Source of the DNA: an uncultured Clostridia bacterium
GTDB taxonomy: Bacteria; Bacillota; Clostridia; Christensenellales; Christensenellaceae
Direction of reading: 5' to 3'
Assembly: GCA_947063485.1 (NCBI GenBank)
Contig: CAMSSU010000005.1
Span: forward strand, 1-60,723
Length of the DNA: 60,723 nt
The notes below the pieces were generated by a model. It had not been told where the DNA came from, did not search any database, and saw only the letters and a list, made by a program, of their open reading frames with translations. The translations under genes were made by a program, and so were the position numbers. Shown piece after piece: positions 36,118 to 45,407 of this stretch (position 1 is the stretch's first letter; the number at the start of each line of letters is the position of its first letter).

Positions 36118-37650
36118 ATGAGAGAAACTGTAATTGTTTTGGACTTTGGCGGCCAGTATAACCAGCTGATTGCCAGGCGCGTCCGCGAGCAGAACGTCTA
36201 TTGCGAGCTGCTCCCATATCACGCGAGCTTTGAGCGCATTATGAGCTACAACCCCATCGGCATTATCCTGACGGGCGGGCCCAAAAATGTGTTTGCAGAG
36301 GATGCGCCAAAATGCGATAAGCGCGTCTTTGAAGCGGGCATCCCGGTTTTGGGCATTTGCTACGGCGCGCAGCTTTTTGCATATCTATACGGCGGCCAGG
36401 TTTCCCGGGCGCCTCAGGGCGAATACGGCAAGACAGAGATTTCCTACCAGGTGGACAACCCTATTTTGGCCGGGCTTCCGCAATCTGCCATCTGCTGGAT
36501 GAGCCATATGAACTACGTCTCCAAAGCGCCGGATGGGTATGAGATCTACGCCTCCACGGAAAGCTGCCCAGTTGCGGCATTTGGCAACGCGGAAAAGAAC
36601 ATTTACGGCGTGCAATTCCATCCGGAAGTGAACCACACGCAGTTTGGTCAGCAGATTTTGAGAAACTTCCTATACGAAGTTTGCCATGCATCCGGCGATT
36701 GGACGATGCACTCCTTCGCAGAGAGGGCGGTTGAGGAAATTCGAGAGAAAGTAGGCGATGGCAAGGTTTTGCTGGCGCTTTCGGGCGGCGTGGATTCCTC
36801 GGTTGTGGCGGTTTTGCTGCACCGGGCGATCAGGAAAAACCTCACCTGCATTTTTGTGGATCACGGCCTCCTGCGCAAAAACGAGGGTGACGAGGTGGTC
36901 CAGATTTTCGGAAAAGAGTTCGATATCAACCTCAAGCGCGTGGATGCTGAGGAGCGCTTCCTCTCCAAACTGGCCGGGGTGAGCGAGCCGGAGAAAAAGC
37001 GCAAGATCATCGGCGAGGAGTTCATCCGCGTTTTTGAGGAGGAAGCAAAGAAAGTCGGCAAGGTCCAGTTTTTGGCGCAGGGCACCATCTACCCGGATGT
37101 CGTGGAAAGCGGCTCTGGGGATGCGGCGCTGATCAAGAGCCATCACAACGTCGGCGGGCTTCCGGATTATGTGGATTTTGAAGAGATCATCGAGCCATTG
37201 CGGGATCTGTTTAAGGATGAGGTCCGCGCGCTGGGCGAAGAGCTTGGGATTCCCAGCTATATGGTATGGCGGCAGCCCTTCCCGGGGCCGGGCTTGGCCA
37301 TCCGCGTCATCGGGGAAATCACCAAAGAGAAGCTGGATTTGCTGCGGGATGCGGATTTCATCTTCCGGGATGAGATCGCAAAGGCGGGGCTGGATCGCGA
37401 GATTTGGCAGTATTTCGCCGTGCTGACCAGCATGAGAAGCGTGGGCGTGATGGGCGATGAGAGAACTTACGACTACACTTTGGCGCTGCGGGCAGTGAGC
37501 AGCGTGGATGCCATGACGGCGGATTGGTCCAAGATCCCCTACGATGTTTTGGAGAGGGCTTCCAGCCGCATCATCAATGAGGTCAAGCATATTAACCGCA
37601 TCGTCTACGATATTACGAGCAAACCGCCGGCGACGATTGAATGGGAATAA
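36118..37650 (+). CDS. guaA: GMP synthase, glutamine-hydrolysing, full length
   Basis: The 510-residue enzyme converts XMP to GMP. Residues 1-~190 are a class I glutamine amidotransferase (GICYGAQ with nucleophile Cys, QFHPEVNHT with His and Glu). Then comes the ATP pyrophosphatase domain ([11 protein letters not shown], ~220) and the C-terminal dimerisation domain ending in KPPATIEWE. Domain order and length are those of normal bacterial GuaA. A second synthetase-only copy follows 23 bases downstream. Confidence 0.95.
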   Translation: MRETVIVLDFGGQYNQLIARRVREQNVYCELLPYHASFERIMSYNPIGIILTGGPKNVFAEDAPKCDKRVFEAGIPVLGICYGAQLFAYLYGGQVSRAPQGEYGKTEISYQVDNPILAGLPQSAICWMSHMNYVSKAPDGYEIYASTESCPVAAFGNAEKNIYGVQFHPEVNHTQFGQQILRNFLYEVCHASGDWTMHSFAERAVEEIREKVGDGKVLLALSGGVDSSVVAVLLHRAIRKNLTCIFVDHGLLRKNEGDEVVQIFGKEFDINLKRVDAEERFLSKLAGVSEPEKKRKIIGEEFIRVFEEEAKKVGKVQFLAQGTIYPDVVESGSGDAALIKSHHNVGGLPDYVDFEEIIEPLRDLFKDEVRALGEELGIPSYMVWRQPFPGPGLAIRVIGEITKEKLDLLRDADFIFRDEIAKAGLDREIWQYFAVLTSMRSVGVMGDERTYDYTLALRAVSSVDAMTADWSKIPYDVLERASSRIINEVKHINRIVYDITSKPPATIEWE

Positions 37651-37673
37651 ATTTTAACGTGGAGGATAATGTG

Positions 37674-38654
37674 ATGGGAAATAATGTGCGCCCCGCAGAT
37701 ATGCGGCGGATCAACACGCAGGAGCTGGCAGAGGCATTTATTGCAGAGCAGATTGAGGAAGTGCGCGCCCAGGTCGGGGATAAGAAAGTGCTGCTGGCGC
37801 TTTCGGGCGGCGTGGATTCTTCGGTGGTCGCAGCGCTGCTCATCAAGGCAATCGGGAGGCAGCTGGTATGCGTTCATGTGAACCATGGGCTCATGCGCAA
37901 AGGAGAAAGTGAAGAGGTCGTCGAGGTGTTCCAGAACCAGATGGATGCAAATCTGGTTTATGTGGATGCGACGGATCGGTTTTTGGATTTGCTGGTGGAT
38001 GTGGACGAGCCGGAGCGCAAGCGCAAAATCATCGGCGGCGAGTTCATCAAAGTGTTCGAGGAGGAGGCGCGCAAGCAGGAGGATATCACTTTCCTAGCTC
38101 AGGGCACGATTTACCCGGATATTCTGGAGAGCGACGGCGTGAAGGCACACCACAACGTGGGCGGTCTGCCCGAGGATCTGAAGTTTGAGCTGGTGGAGCC
38201 TGTGCGCCTGCTGTTTAAGGACGAGGTGCGCGTGGTGGGCAAGGCGCTTGGATTGCCGGAATCCATGGTAGAGCGGCAGCCCTTCCCGGGTCCGGGCCTT
38301 GGCGTGCGCTGCCTGGGCGCGATTACCAGAGACCGTCTGGCGGCCCTGCGGGAATCCGACGCGATTCTGCGCGAGGAGTTCGCCGCCGCGGATTTGGCCC
38401 AGCATATTTGGCAGTTCTTTACGGTGGTTCCGGATTTCCGCTCCACGGGCGTGCGGGACGGCAAGCGGGCCTTCGATTGGCCGGTGATCATCCGCGCGGT
38501 CAATACGGTGGACGCTATGACGGCGACGGTACCCGAAATTCCCTGGGAAGTGTTGAAGAAAATTACCCAGCGGGTTTTGAATGAAGTGCCCGGCGTATGC
38601 CGCGTGCTTTACGATCTGACGCCAAAGCCGGTGGGCACGATCGAGTGGGAATAG
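37674..38654 (+). CDS. GMP synthase-like ATP pyrophosphatase without glutaminase domain
   Basis: The 326-residue protein corresponds to the synthetase and dimerisation parts of Gua[46 protein letters not shown] and a C-terminal TPKPVGTIEWE. The glutamine amidotransferase domain is absent. ATG at 37674 follows GTGGAGG by 8 bases. It resembles the GuaAb subunit of archaea, which pairs with a separate GuaAa; no separate GuaAa gene is visible here. It may use free ammonia, borrow ammonia from the neighbouring GuaA, or have another substrate. A terminator follows it. Confidence 0.88.
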   Translation: MGNNVRPADMRRINTQELAEAFIAEQIEEVRAQVGDKKVLLALSGGVDSSVVAALLIKAIGRQLVCVHVNHGLMRKGESEEVVEVFQNQMDANLVYVDATDRFLDLLVDVDEPERKRKIIGGEFIKVFEEEARKQEDITFLAQGTIYPDILESDGVKAHHNVGGLPEDLKFELVEPVRLLFKDEVRVVGKALGLPESMVERQPFPGPGLGVRCLGAITRDRLAALRESDAILREEFAAADLAQHIWQFFTVVPDFRSTGVRDGKRAFDWPVIIRAVNTVDAMTATVPEIPWEVLKKITQRVLNEVPGVCRVLYDLTPKPVGTIEWE

Positions 38655-38683
38655 AAAACTACGATAAAAGAACAGAATATGTG

Positions 38684-38723
38684 AAAAATCCCGGAAGAAA
38701 TCACTTCTCCCGGGATTTTTTAG
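38684..38723 (+). terminator. Terminator after the GMP synthase pair
   Basis: AAAATCCCGG pairs with CCGGGATTTT across a loop, ending in T6. Confidence 0.8.
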
Positions 38724-38767
38724 GCAAAAGGGCAATTTGCAAAAGACGGCAAGCGACCGGGAAGGGG

Positions 38768-38795
38768 TTGAAATTTTTCGGGGATCTGATATTCT
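38768..38795 (+). promoter_or_regulatory. Possible promoter of FMN-binding protein gene
   Basis: TTGAAA (38768-38773) and TATTCT (38790-38795) have a 16-base spacer, 70 bases before the start codon. Confidence 0.5.
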
Positions 38796-38864
38796 AAAAG
38801 AAAAGAGCTTGCTATGTGTTTGCCCTTTTGGGCGGCGCTGGCGTAAGGATGAGGAGGAGCAGAG

Positions 38865-39359
38865 ATGTTTCGGGAAATGCGGCGCAAAAAACAGGCGCTC
38901 TCGAGGGAAGAATGCGAATTGGTGCTGGAACGCGGGACTTCCGGCGTTTTGGCGGTGCTGGGGGAGGGAGGATACCCCTATGCTGTGCCGCTGAGCTATG
39001 TGTATGCAGACGGGAGAATTATCTTCCACTGCGCCAAACAGGGGCATAAGCTGGATGCGATCGCTGAAAATGATAAAGTCTCCTTCTGCGTCGTCGATTT
39101 AGACGACATTCAGCCCGAAAGATACACGACTTATTTCCGCAGTGTTATCGCCTTTGGCCGGGCGCGTGTTTTGGAGGAAGAGGGAGAGAAACGCGCGGCG
39201 ATGGAGGTGCTGGCGGAAAAGTATACGCCGGGCGACCCGGAAGGGCGAAAGCAGGAGATTGAGAAGGAATACCGGGCGCTGTGCGTCGTCGCTGTCGAGA
39301 TCGATCACCTCGGCGGCAAAGAGGCCATTGAACTGGTGAAGAAGAAAAAAGAGATGTGA
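38865..39359 (+). CDS. Pyridoxamine 5'-phosphate oxidase-like FMN-binding protein
   Basis: The 164-residue protein has the split-barrel fold: GTSGVLAVLGEGGYPYAVPLSYVY at the first strands, IIFHCAKQGHKLDAIAEND and a YFRSVIAFGRARVLEEEGEK strand. It resembles the NimA-like subgroup, which binds FMN or heme and may reduce nitro compounds. A GAGGAG site lies 8 bases upstream of ATG. Substrate is unknown. Confidence 0.85.
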   Translation: MFREMRRKKQALSREECELVLERGTSGVLAVLGEGGYPYAVPLSYVYADGRIIFHCAKQGHKLDAIAENDKVSFCVVDLDDIQPERYTTYFRSVIAFGRARVLEEEGEKRAAMEVLAEKYTPGDPEGRKQEIEKEYRALCVVAVEIDHLGGKEAIELVKKKKEM

Positions 39360-39379
39360 AGAGCCAAGTTTGGCCACGA

Positions 39380-39416
39380 AAAGGCGCGCGGGGGGACTCC
39401 CTTGGCGCCTTTTTCA
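39380..39416 (+). terminator. Terminator of FMN-binding protein gene
   Basis: AAAAGGCGC pairs with GGCGCCTTTT across a loop, ending in a T run. Confidence 0.65.
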
Positions 39417-39489
39417 TTTGAGCATGTCTCATTGCACTGCCCAGCCGGAAGAGGCAGGGCGCCGATCGCTGAGAAAGGCGCGGCGCTCC

Positions 39490-39518
39490 TTGCGCGAAGC
39501 GGCAAACTGGGCTACAAT
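39490..39518 (+). promoter_or_regulatory. Promoter of the B3/B4 gene
   Basis: TTGCGC (39490-39495) and TACAAT (39513-39518) have a 17-base spacer, 32 bases before the ATG. Confidence 0.65.
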
Positions 39519-39550
39519 ATGTTTGGAAAACAGGAGAAAAAGGAGCGCAT

Positions 39551-40213
39551 ATGAACATTTCGATCGACGCATCGCTTAGGGAGGCCTGCCCGCAGGCGGC
39601 TCTGGGAATACTGCGGTATTGTGGGAAAGTGGAGAAAAGCACGGAGGCGTTTATCCGGCACTTCGAGCAGAGTATGGAGGCGCTTTGCGCAAAATACGAG
39701 ACGGCGGATATCGCGAAAATGCCGCATGTTGCGTCTACGCGAAAGGCATATCAGGCGCTGGGCAAAGACCCGCATTCCTACCGCAACGCGGCCGAAGCCA
39801 TGCTGCGCCGGATTCTAAAGGGCAAAGGGCTCTATTATATCAACAATGCGGTGGATATCAACAACCTGCTTTCGGTTACTTCTGGCTATTCGCTGGGCTC
39901 TTATGATGCGGAAAAACTGCAGGGGGAGATTGTGCTGAGACGCGCGGCGGAGGGCGAGCACTATTTGGGGATCGGGAAGGATTCCTATAACGTAGAATAC
40001 TTGCCGGCTCTGCACGACGCCGAGGGAGCTTTCGGCAACCCTTCCAGCGACAGCCAGAGAAGCATGCTGCTGCCCGGGCAGAGAGAAGTTTTGCTGGTCT
40101 GCTATTCCTTTGACGGCGCGGAGGAGTTGCCGGCCCTGCTGGATGCCGGGGAAAAGCTGCTGGCCGCATATTGCACGGGATATGAATGCCTGGAGCGCAG
40201 AATTTTGGAATAG
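39551..40213 (+). CDS. B3/B4 tRNA-binding-domain protein
   Basis: The 220-residue protein matches the stand-alone B3/B4 domain found in phenylalanyl-tRNA synthetase beta chains: ASTRKAYQALGKDPHSYRNAAEAMLRRILKGKGLYYINNAVDINNLLSV and GSYDAEKLQG are characteristic. Related free-standing proteins may edit mis-charged tRNA or bind amino acids, but this is not established. It is a single gene with its own promoter and terminator. Confidence 0.85.
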   Translation: MNISIDASLREACPQAALGILRYCGKVEKSTEAFIRHFEQSMEALCAKYETADIAKMPHVASTRKAYQALGKDPHSYRNAAEAMLRRILKGKGLYYINNAVDINNLLSVTSGYSLGSYDAEKLQGEIVLRRAAEGEHYLGIGKDSYNVEYLPALHDAEGAFGNPSSDSQRSMLLPGQREVLLVCYSFDGAEELPALLDAGEKLLAAYCTGYECLERRILE

Positions 40214-40228
40214 CAAAAAAGAAAGAAG

Positions 40229-40260
40229 AGAGCAGGCGGAGAAATTTGCCTGCTTTTTTG
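40229..40260 (+). terminator. Terminator of the B3/B4 gene
   Basis: AGCAGGC and GCCTGCT pair around a 10-base loop and are followed by T6. Confidence 0.8.
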
Positions 40261-40300
40261 ATGCGGAAAATCCGCGCCTGCCTGCGGCACGGATTTTATC

Positions 40301-40332
40301 TTGATCTTTTGGCTATGCTCATATAAGATCAA
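40301..40332 (+). promoter_or_regulatory. lrgAB promoter with overlapping inverted repeat
   Basis: TTGATC (40301-40306) and TAAGAT (40324-40329) form a promoter with a 17-base spacer. The same bases form an inverted repeat, TTGATCTT (40301-40308) and AAGATCAA (40325-40332), a likely operator. An AAAATCCG/CGGATTTT hairpin lies just upstream (40267-40297). Confidence 0.6.
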
Positions 40333-40356
40333 AAAAGAATATTCTTGGGGGAAAAG

Positions 40357-40716
40357 ATGAAATTCATTCGCCAAACCTGTATTATTTTGCTCGTCAGCTT
40401 TGCGGCAGAGGCACTGCACAGCCTGCTTCCGCTGCCCATTCCCGCCAGCATCTACGGGCTGGTTCTGATGTTTGCTCTGCTGGCAACCGGCGCCCTTCCT
40501 TTGGAGGCCGTCAGGCAGACGGGAGATTTTCTCGTGGAGATCATGCCGCTGATGTTCATTCCGGCGGCTGTGGGGCTGATGCAAGTCTGGAAAGAACTTG
40601 GCCAGATTTGGCTGGCTTTTCTGGCCATCACGCTGCTGACGACGCTGGCCGTCGTGGCGGCTTCGGGAAAGACGGCGGAGCTTGCATTGCGGCTGGAAGA
40701 GAGGAAGAGAAAATGA
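40357..40716 (+). CDS. lrgA: LrgA/CidA family holin-like membrane protein
   Basis: The 119-residue protein has four transmembrane helices and the family signature LPLPIPASIYGLVLMF followed by FLVEIMPLMFIPAAVGLM. LrgA/CidA proteins modulate murein hydrolase export, cell lysis and, in some species, pyruvate transport. ATG at 40357 follows a purine-rich site. Its stop codon overlaps the start of lrgB. Confidence 0.9.
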   Translation: MKFIRQTCIILLVSFAAEALHSLLPLPIPASIYGLVLMFALLATGALPLEAVRQTGDFLVEIMPLMFIPAAVGLMQVWKELGQIWLAFLAITLLTTLAVVAASGKTAELALRLEERKRK

Positions 40717-41405
40717 GCGCCTTTTTTACGGAATCCCTCTTTTTCGGGGTTGTGATCAGCATTTTGGGCTATGAGCTCGGCGGGTTTCTCAAGAGAAAGT
40801 GCAAGCTGGCAATCTTCAATCCGCTGCTTCTGGCGGTCGTCTTTGTGATAGCTGTTTTGGCCGTTTTTCGCGTGGATTACGATGTGTATTATGAGGGGGC
40901 AAAGTACCTGAGCTATCTGCTCACGCCTGCCACAGTCTGTCTGGCCATCCCGCTTTATCAGCAGCTTAGTTTGCTGAAAAAGAACTGGAAAGCGATCTTG
41001 CTGGCGGCGCTGGCAGGGGCGGCGGCCAGCATGCTGAGCATCTATCTGCTCTCTCTGCTTTTTGGCCTGACGCATGAGCAATACGTTACGCTGCTGCCCA
41101 AATCCATCACGACGGCGATTGGCATCGGCATTTCGCAGGAGCTTGGCGGCATTGAGACGCTCACGGTCGCTTCGATTATCATCACTGGAATTTTTGGCAA
41201 TATGATAGCAGAGGGGGCCTGCCGGCTGCTGCGCATTCGCCATCCTGTCGCGAAGGGCTTATCCATCGGCTGTGCGGCGCACGCGATCGGGACGGCCAAA
41301 GCCATGGAGATGGGGGAGGTGGAAGGCGCCATGAGCAGCCTTGCCATTGTGATTTCCGGCATTCTTACTGTGGTTGGAGCCTCCTTCTTTGCCCAGCTGC
41401 TATAA
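40713..41405 (+). CDS. lrgB: LrgB family membrane protein
   Basis: The 230-residue partner of LrgA has about seven transmembrane helices and the diagnostic LLPKSITTAIGIGISQELGG and GCAAHAIGTAKAMEMGEVEGAMSSLA segments. ATG at 40713 overlaps the lrgA stop (ATGA), giving tight coupling. The pair probably forms a membrane complex linked to lysis control or three-carbon acid transport. Confidence 0.92.
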   Translation: MSAFFTESLFFGVVISILGYELGGFLKRKCKLAIFNPLLLAVVFVIAVLAVFRVDYDVYYEGAKYLSYLLTPATVCLAIPLYQQLSLLKKNWKAILLAALAGAAASMLSIYLLSLLFGLTHEQYVTLLPKSITTAIGIGISQELGGIETLTVASIIITGIFGNMIAEGACRLLRIRHPVAKGLSIGCAAHAIGTAKAMEMGEVEGAMSSLAIVISGILTVVGASFFAQLL

Positions 41406-41420
41406 AAAACTTAGGGAAGA

Positions 41421-41455
41421 GCATAAAAAAGAGCGCCATGCGCTCTTTTTTATGC
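41421..41455. terminator. Terminator after lrgB
   Basis: A perfect 15-bp stem GCATAAAAAAGAGCG with its complement around CCATG contains A and T runs on both sides. Confidence 0.85.
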
Positions 41456-41555
41456 CGGAAGTCTGTCCAGCCGTCTGATTTTGCAGTAAAGACAGCGGCA
41501 TGGGGCGAAGAGACGGTGAAACGGTACATCTAATATCATTTAAATAGAGATGTGC

Positions 41556-41590
41556 AATAAAGTTCTGGATATTCCGAACTTTATTTATAT
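41556..41590 (+). terminator. Second hairpin before the purine operon
   Basis: AATAAAGTTC and GAACTTTATT pair around a 10-base loop and are followed by T-rich sequence. A shorter ACATCT/AGATGT repeat lies just upstream (41526-41553). Both lie before the pur promoter, so they act on other transcripts, if at all. Confidence 0.45.
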
Positions 41591-41617
41591 TTTCTATAAA
41601 AAGGATATGCAATTTCG

Positions 41618-41646
41618 TTGACAGCGCCCAGCGGAATCTTTAAAAT
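41618..41646 (+). promoter_or_regulatory. Promoter of the purine operon
   Basis: TTGACA (41618-41623) and TAAAAT (41641-41646) have a 17-base spacer, 41 bases before the purE start. I saw no purine riboswitch or PurR box. Confidence 0.85.
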
Positions 41647-41687
41647 AATAAGTGCAGTTTGAAATAGCAGGCAAAAGGAGAGAGAAG

Positions 41688-42179
41688 ATGAAAGTTGCAG
41701 TCGTCATGGGATCCAAAAGCGACATGAGCGTTGTGGGAAAAACGCTGGAGACGCTGGAAAAATTTGGGATTCCCTTTGAAGCGCGGGTGATTTCGGCGCA
41801 TCGTTCGCCGGAAATTGCGGCGGAATTTGCAAAAACGGCAGAGGAGCGGGGCGTGGAAGTGATCATTGCGGCGGCAGGCAAGGCGGCGCATCTGGCCGGC
41901 GTCATGGCCGGGCACGCGGCGATTCCCGTCATCGGCCTTCCCATCAAGTCTTCCATGATGGATGGGCTGGATTCTCTGCTCTCGACGGTGCAGATGCCGG
42001 ATGGCATTCCGGTGGCGACGGTGGCCGTGAACGGCGCGGCAAATGCGGCGATTTTGGCGGCGCAGATTCTGGCAGTAAAATATGAGGGCATCAGAAAGGC
42101 CCTCAAAGATTATAAATTTGAAATGCAGCAGAAGGTCATCCAGGCGGATGAGCAGCTGCAAGCGGAGGCAGCAAAATGA
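41688..42179 (+). CDS. purE: N5-carboxyaminoimidazole ribonucleotide mutase PurE
   Basis: The 163-residue class I PurE moves the carboxyl group to C4 of the imidazole in step 6 of IMP synthesis. [20 protein letters not shown] (catalytic His) and [25 protein letters not shown] are diagnostic. AAGGAG precedes ATG. No purK lies beside it, so it may act on CAIR made elsewhere, or directly with CO2 if class II; the short motif order fits class I. Its stop overlaps the purC start. Confidence 0.94.
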   Translation: MKVAVVMGSKSDMSVVGKTLETLEKFGIPFEARVISAHRSPEIAAEFAKTAEERGVEVIIAAAGKAAHLAGVMAGHAAIPVIGLPIKSSMMDGLDSLLSTVQMPDGIPVATVAVNGAANAAILAAQILAVKYEGIRKALKDYKFEMQQKVIQADEQLQAEAAK

Positions 42180-42883
42180 AAAAAACGAATCAGATGTATG
42201 AAGGCAAGGCGAAGAAGGTTTTTGAGACGGACAACCCCGATTATGTCATCGTCGATTACAAGGATGATGCCACGGCGTTTAACGGCCTGAAGAAGGGGAC
42301 CATCGTCGGCAAGGGCGTCGTCAATAACAAAGTCTCCAACCATATGTTCCAGATGCTGGAAAAAGAGGGCATCAAGACGCACTATGTGGAGGAGATTTCG
42401 GATCGCGAGACCATCGTCAAAAGAGTGGAGATCGTTCCGCTGGAAGTGATCGTCAGAAATATTGCCGCCGGCAGCCTTTCCAAGCGCCTTGGGCTCCCGG
42501 AGGGAACCAAGATGAAGGCAACTGTCCTGGAATTTTCCTATAAAAACGACGAGCTGGGCGACCCGATGATCAACGATTACCACATCGCGGCCATGGGGCT
42601 GGCGACGGAGGAGGAGCTGAACACCATCAAGGAATATGCCCTCAAAGTCAACGAGATCATGGGCAAATACCTGAAGGAATTTGGCATTGAGCTCATCGAT
42701 TTCAAGCTGGAGTTTGGCCGTTTCCATGGAGAGATCGTGCTGGCAGACGAGATTTCTCCCGATACCTGCCGCTTCTGGGACAGCAAGACGGGCGCCAAGC
42801 TGGATAAAGACCGCTTCCGCCAGGATCTGGGCGGCGTAGAAGAGGCATACCAGGAGATCCTGCACCGTCTGATGGGTGCGTAA
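42176..42883 (+). CDS. purC: SAICAR synthetase PurC
   Basis: The 235-residue enzyme joins CAIR to aspartate using [45 protein letters not shown] and [12 protein letters not shown] match PurC across the length. The ATG overlaps the purE stop codon (ATGA). Confidence 0.95.
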   Translation: MKKTNQMYEGKAKKVFETDNPDYVIVDYKDDATAFNGLKKGTIVGKGVVNNKVSNHMFQMLEKEGIKTHYVEEISDRETIVKRVEIVPLEVIVRNIAAGSLSKRLGLPEGTKMKATVLEFSYKNDELGDPMINDYHIAAMGLATEEELNTIKEYALKVNEIMGKYLKEFGIELIDFKLEFGRFHGEIVLADEISPDTCRFWDSKTGAKLDKDRFRQDLGGVEEAYQEILHRLMGA

Positions 42884-42886
42884 TTC

Positions 42887-44383
42887 ATGCAGAATATGAA
42901 GAAAAACGAGAGATACGAGAGAATCAAGCCAATGGACGACGCCATGCACGAAGAGTGCGGCGTCTTTGGCATCTATATGGCAGATGGCAAGTTCGACCCG
43001 GCCGAGGCATGCTATATCGGCCTGTTTTCCCTGCAGCACCGCGGGCAGGAGAGCGCAGGCATTGCGGTCTCGGATGGCAAGGGGTTCCGCTGCCATAAGG
43101 ATATGGGGCTTTGCTCGGAAGTGTTCAAAGGCGGGCTGGATGCGCTGGCCGGCGGCAAGCTGGGCATCGGGCATGTGCGCTACTCTACAACCGGCGACAG
43201 CCAGGTTCTGAACGCGCAGCCCATCGTCATGAGCTACCGCGGCGGGCAGATGGCCATGGCGCACAACGGCAACCTCATCAATACGCAGATCATCCGCGCA
43301 AAGCTGGAGGACGAGGGCGCGATTTTCCAGACGACCATCGATACGGAAGTGATGGCCTATCTGATCGCCCGCAGCAAGACGGATGACATCGTGCAGGCCA
43401 TCAAAAACATGATGCGCATTGTCAGAGGATCGTATGCGCTGGTGATCGCGACGCAGCACTCCCTCATCGCCGTGCGCGACCCGCAGGGGATTCGCCCGCT
43501 GGCAGTGGGCAAGCTGGAGGATAACTTCGTCATCGCATCCGAATCCTGCGCGTTCGACGCCATTGATGCGGAATTTATCCGGGATGTGCGCCCGGGGGAG
43601 ATCATCGTCATCGATGAGGATGGCTTCCATTCCCATCAGACGAATTTTGCAGGCGATACGGCGCTCTGCATTTTTGAATATGTCTACTTTGCCCGGCCGG
43701 ATTCGGATATCGACGGCATCAGCGTCTACCGTGCCCGGGAGAACATGGGCCGCCGCCTGGCGCATGCCTGCCCGGTCAAGGCGGATCTCGTGGCGGATGT
43801 GCCGGATTCGGCGACGCCTGCCGCGGCCGGCTATGCAGAGGAATCCGGCATTCCCTATAAAAAGGCGCTGGCCAAGAACCGCTATGTCGGCCGGACGTTC
43901 ATTCAGCCCAGCCAGTCGCTGCGGGAGCGGGGCGTCAAGCTCAAGCTGAACGCCCTCAAAAAAAATGTCTATGGCAAAAAGCTCGTCCTCATCGACGATT
44001 CCATCGTCCGCGGGACGACCAGCCGCAAGATCGTCGAGATGCTGCGGCTGGCAGGCGCAAGAGAGGTGCATATGCTCATCAGCTCGCCGCCTGTGGCATT
44101 CCCGTGCTTCTTTGGCATCGATACCCCCTCGCATGATCAGCTGATTGGATCCACCAAAACAGTCGAGGATATCCGCAAGCTGATTGGCGCGGATTCCCTC
44201 TACTATCTGACCAAAGAGGATTTGCTCAAAACCGTCGAAGGCGCGGGCTGCAACTTCTGCACAGGCTGCTTCGACGGGCACTACCCGATGGATATTATTC
44301 GCTGCTGCGAGGAGACGAAAAAGCTGGATCTTGCGAAAATGCTGAGCCAGGATGAGACGAAAGAGGAAGAAAAAGATGAGTGA
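42887..44383 (+). CDS. purF: Amidophosphoribosyltransferase PurF
   Basis: The 498-residue enzyme catalyses the first committed step of purine synthesis. After a propeptide of about 24 residues, the processed nucleophile is the Cys of HEECGVFGIY. The glutaminase domain is followed by a phosphoribosyltransferase with VLIDDSIVRGTTS (PRPP loop). FPCFFGID, GCNFCTGCFDG and related cysteines fit a [4Fe-4S] cluster, as in Bacillus PurF. The ribosome binding site at 42887 is weak; ATG 42896 is an alternative start. Confidence 0.94.
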   Translation: MQNMKKNERYERIKPMDDAMHEECGVFGIYMADGKFDPAEACYIGLFSLQHRGQESAGIAVSDGKGFRCHKDMGLCSEVFKGGLDALAGGKLGIGHVRYSTTGDSQVLNAQPIVMSYRGGQMAMAHNGNLINTQIIRAKLEDEGAIFQTTIDTEVMAYLIARSKTDDIVQAIKNMMRIVRGSYALVIATQHSLIAVRDPQGIRPLAVGKLEDNFVIASESCAFDAIDAEFIRDVRPGEIIVIDEDGFHSHQTNFAGDTALCIFEYVYFARPDSDIDGISVYRARENMGRRLAHACPVKADLVADVPDSATPAAAGYAEESGIPYKKALAKNRYVGRTFIQPSQSLRERGVKLKLNALKKNVYGKKLVLIDDSIVRGTTSRKIVEMLRLAGAREVHMLISSPPVAFPCFFGIDTPSHDQLIGSTKTVEDIRKLIGADSLYYLTKEDLLKTVEGAGCNFCTGCFDGHYPMDIIRCCEETKKLDLAKMLSQDETKEEEKDE

Positions 44384-45407
44384 AAATAAGAAGAAGATCA
44401 CATATGCGGATGCGGGCGTGGATGTTCATAGAGGATACGAGGCTGTGCGGCTGATGAAAGAATATGCCAATAAAACCTTCGATAGCAATGTCCTGACGGG
44501 GCTGGGCAGCTTTGGCAGCATGTATGCGTTGGGAGACGATGTGCTCATCGCCGGGACGGACGGCGTGGGCACCAAGCTCAAGGCCGCCTTTGTGATGGAT
44601 AAGCACGACACCGTCGGCATCGACTGCGTGGCTATGTGCGTCAACGATATCGTCTGCCATGCGGCAAAACCGCTGTTCTTCCTGGATTATATCGCCACGG
44701 GTGAGCTGAAGCCGGAAATTGCGGCGCAGATCGTCAAGGGCATTTCGGAAGGGTGCTTGCAGGCCGGCTGCGCGCTGGTGGGCGGAGAGACGGCGGAAAT
44801 GCCGGATTTCTACGCCAAAGGCGAATACGATATTGCCGGGTTCACGACTGGCATCGTCAGCAAAGAAAAGCTCATCACGGGAGAGAAGATCGCCCCCGGG
44901 CAGGCGCTCATCGGCCTAAACAGCAGCGGCATCCATTCCAACGGCTTCTCGCTGGTGCGCAGGGTGTTCCCCATGGAGCGGACGGCGCTGGATCAGTATG
45001 TGGAAGGCCTGGGGCATACGCTGGGCGAAGAACTGCTGATTCCCACCAAGATTTACGTCAAAACTGTGCTGGATGTAACCAGCAAATACGATATTAAGGG
45101 CATCGCCCATATCACGGGCGGCGGCTTCTATGAAAAGCTGGCCCGCATCTTCCCGGCAGGCGTCTGCGCCTATGTCGATTCAAAATCCTATGAGCTTCCG
45201 GAAATTTTCCGTATGCTGGTAGCAGGAACTGGCCTGGAGCCCAGAGAATCTTATAATACGTTCAATATGGGCATCGGCATGGTGTTCGTCGTGGATGCGG
45301 ACAAGGCCGATGAGATTACCGCCTATATCAACGCCAACACAGACGATCATGCGCAGATTATCGGCGAGGTCAAGGCAGGCGAGCAGGGCGGGGTGGTTGT
45401 CCTGTGA
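44376..45407 (+). CDS. purM: AIR synthetase PurM
   Basis: The 343-residue enzyme closes the imidazole ring (FGAM to AIR). ITYADAGVDVHRG at the start, AGTDGVGTKLKAAF, DCVAMCVNDI, GGETAEMPDFY and HITGGGFYEKL are diagnostic. ATG at 44376 lies inside the end of purF, and its own end overlaps the purN GTG. Confidence 0.95.
   Translation: MSENKKKITYADAGVDVHRGYEAVRLMKEYANKTFDSNVLTGLGSFGSMYALGDDVLIAGTDGVGTKLKAAFVMDKHDTVGIDCVAMCVNDIVCHAAKPLFFLDYIATGELKPEIAAQIVKGISEGCLQAGCALVGGETAEMPDFYAKGEYDIAGFTTGIVSKEKLITGEKIAPGQALIGLNSSGIHSNGFSLVRRVFPMERTALDQYVEGLGHTLGEELLIPTKIYVKTVLDVTSKYDIKGIAHITGGGFYEKLARIFPAGVCAYVDSKSYELPEIFRMLVAGTGLEPRESYNTFNMGIGMVFVVDADKADEITAYINANTDDHAQIIGEVKAGEQGGVVVL

Noticed and set aside
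41406..41687. Purine riboswitch or PurR box before purE
   Set aside because: Only terminator-like hairpins and a sigma-A promoter were seen; no purine aptamer core was recognised.
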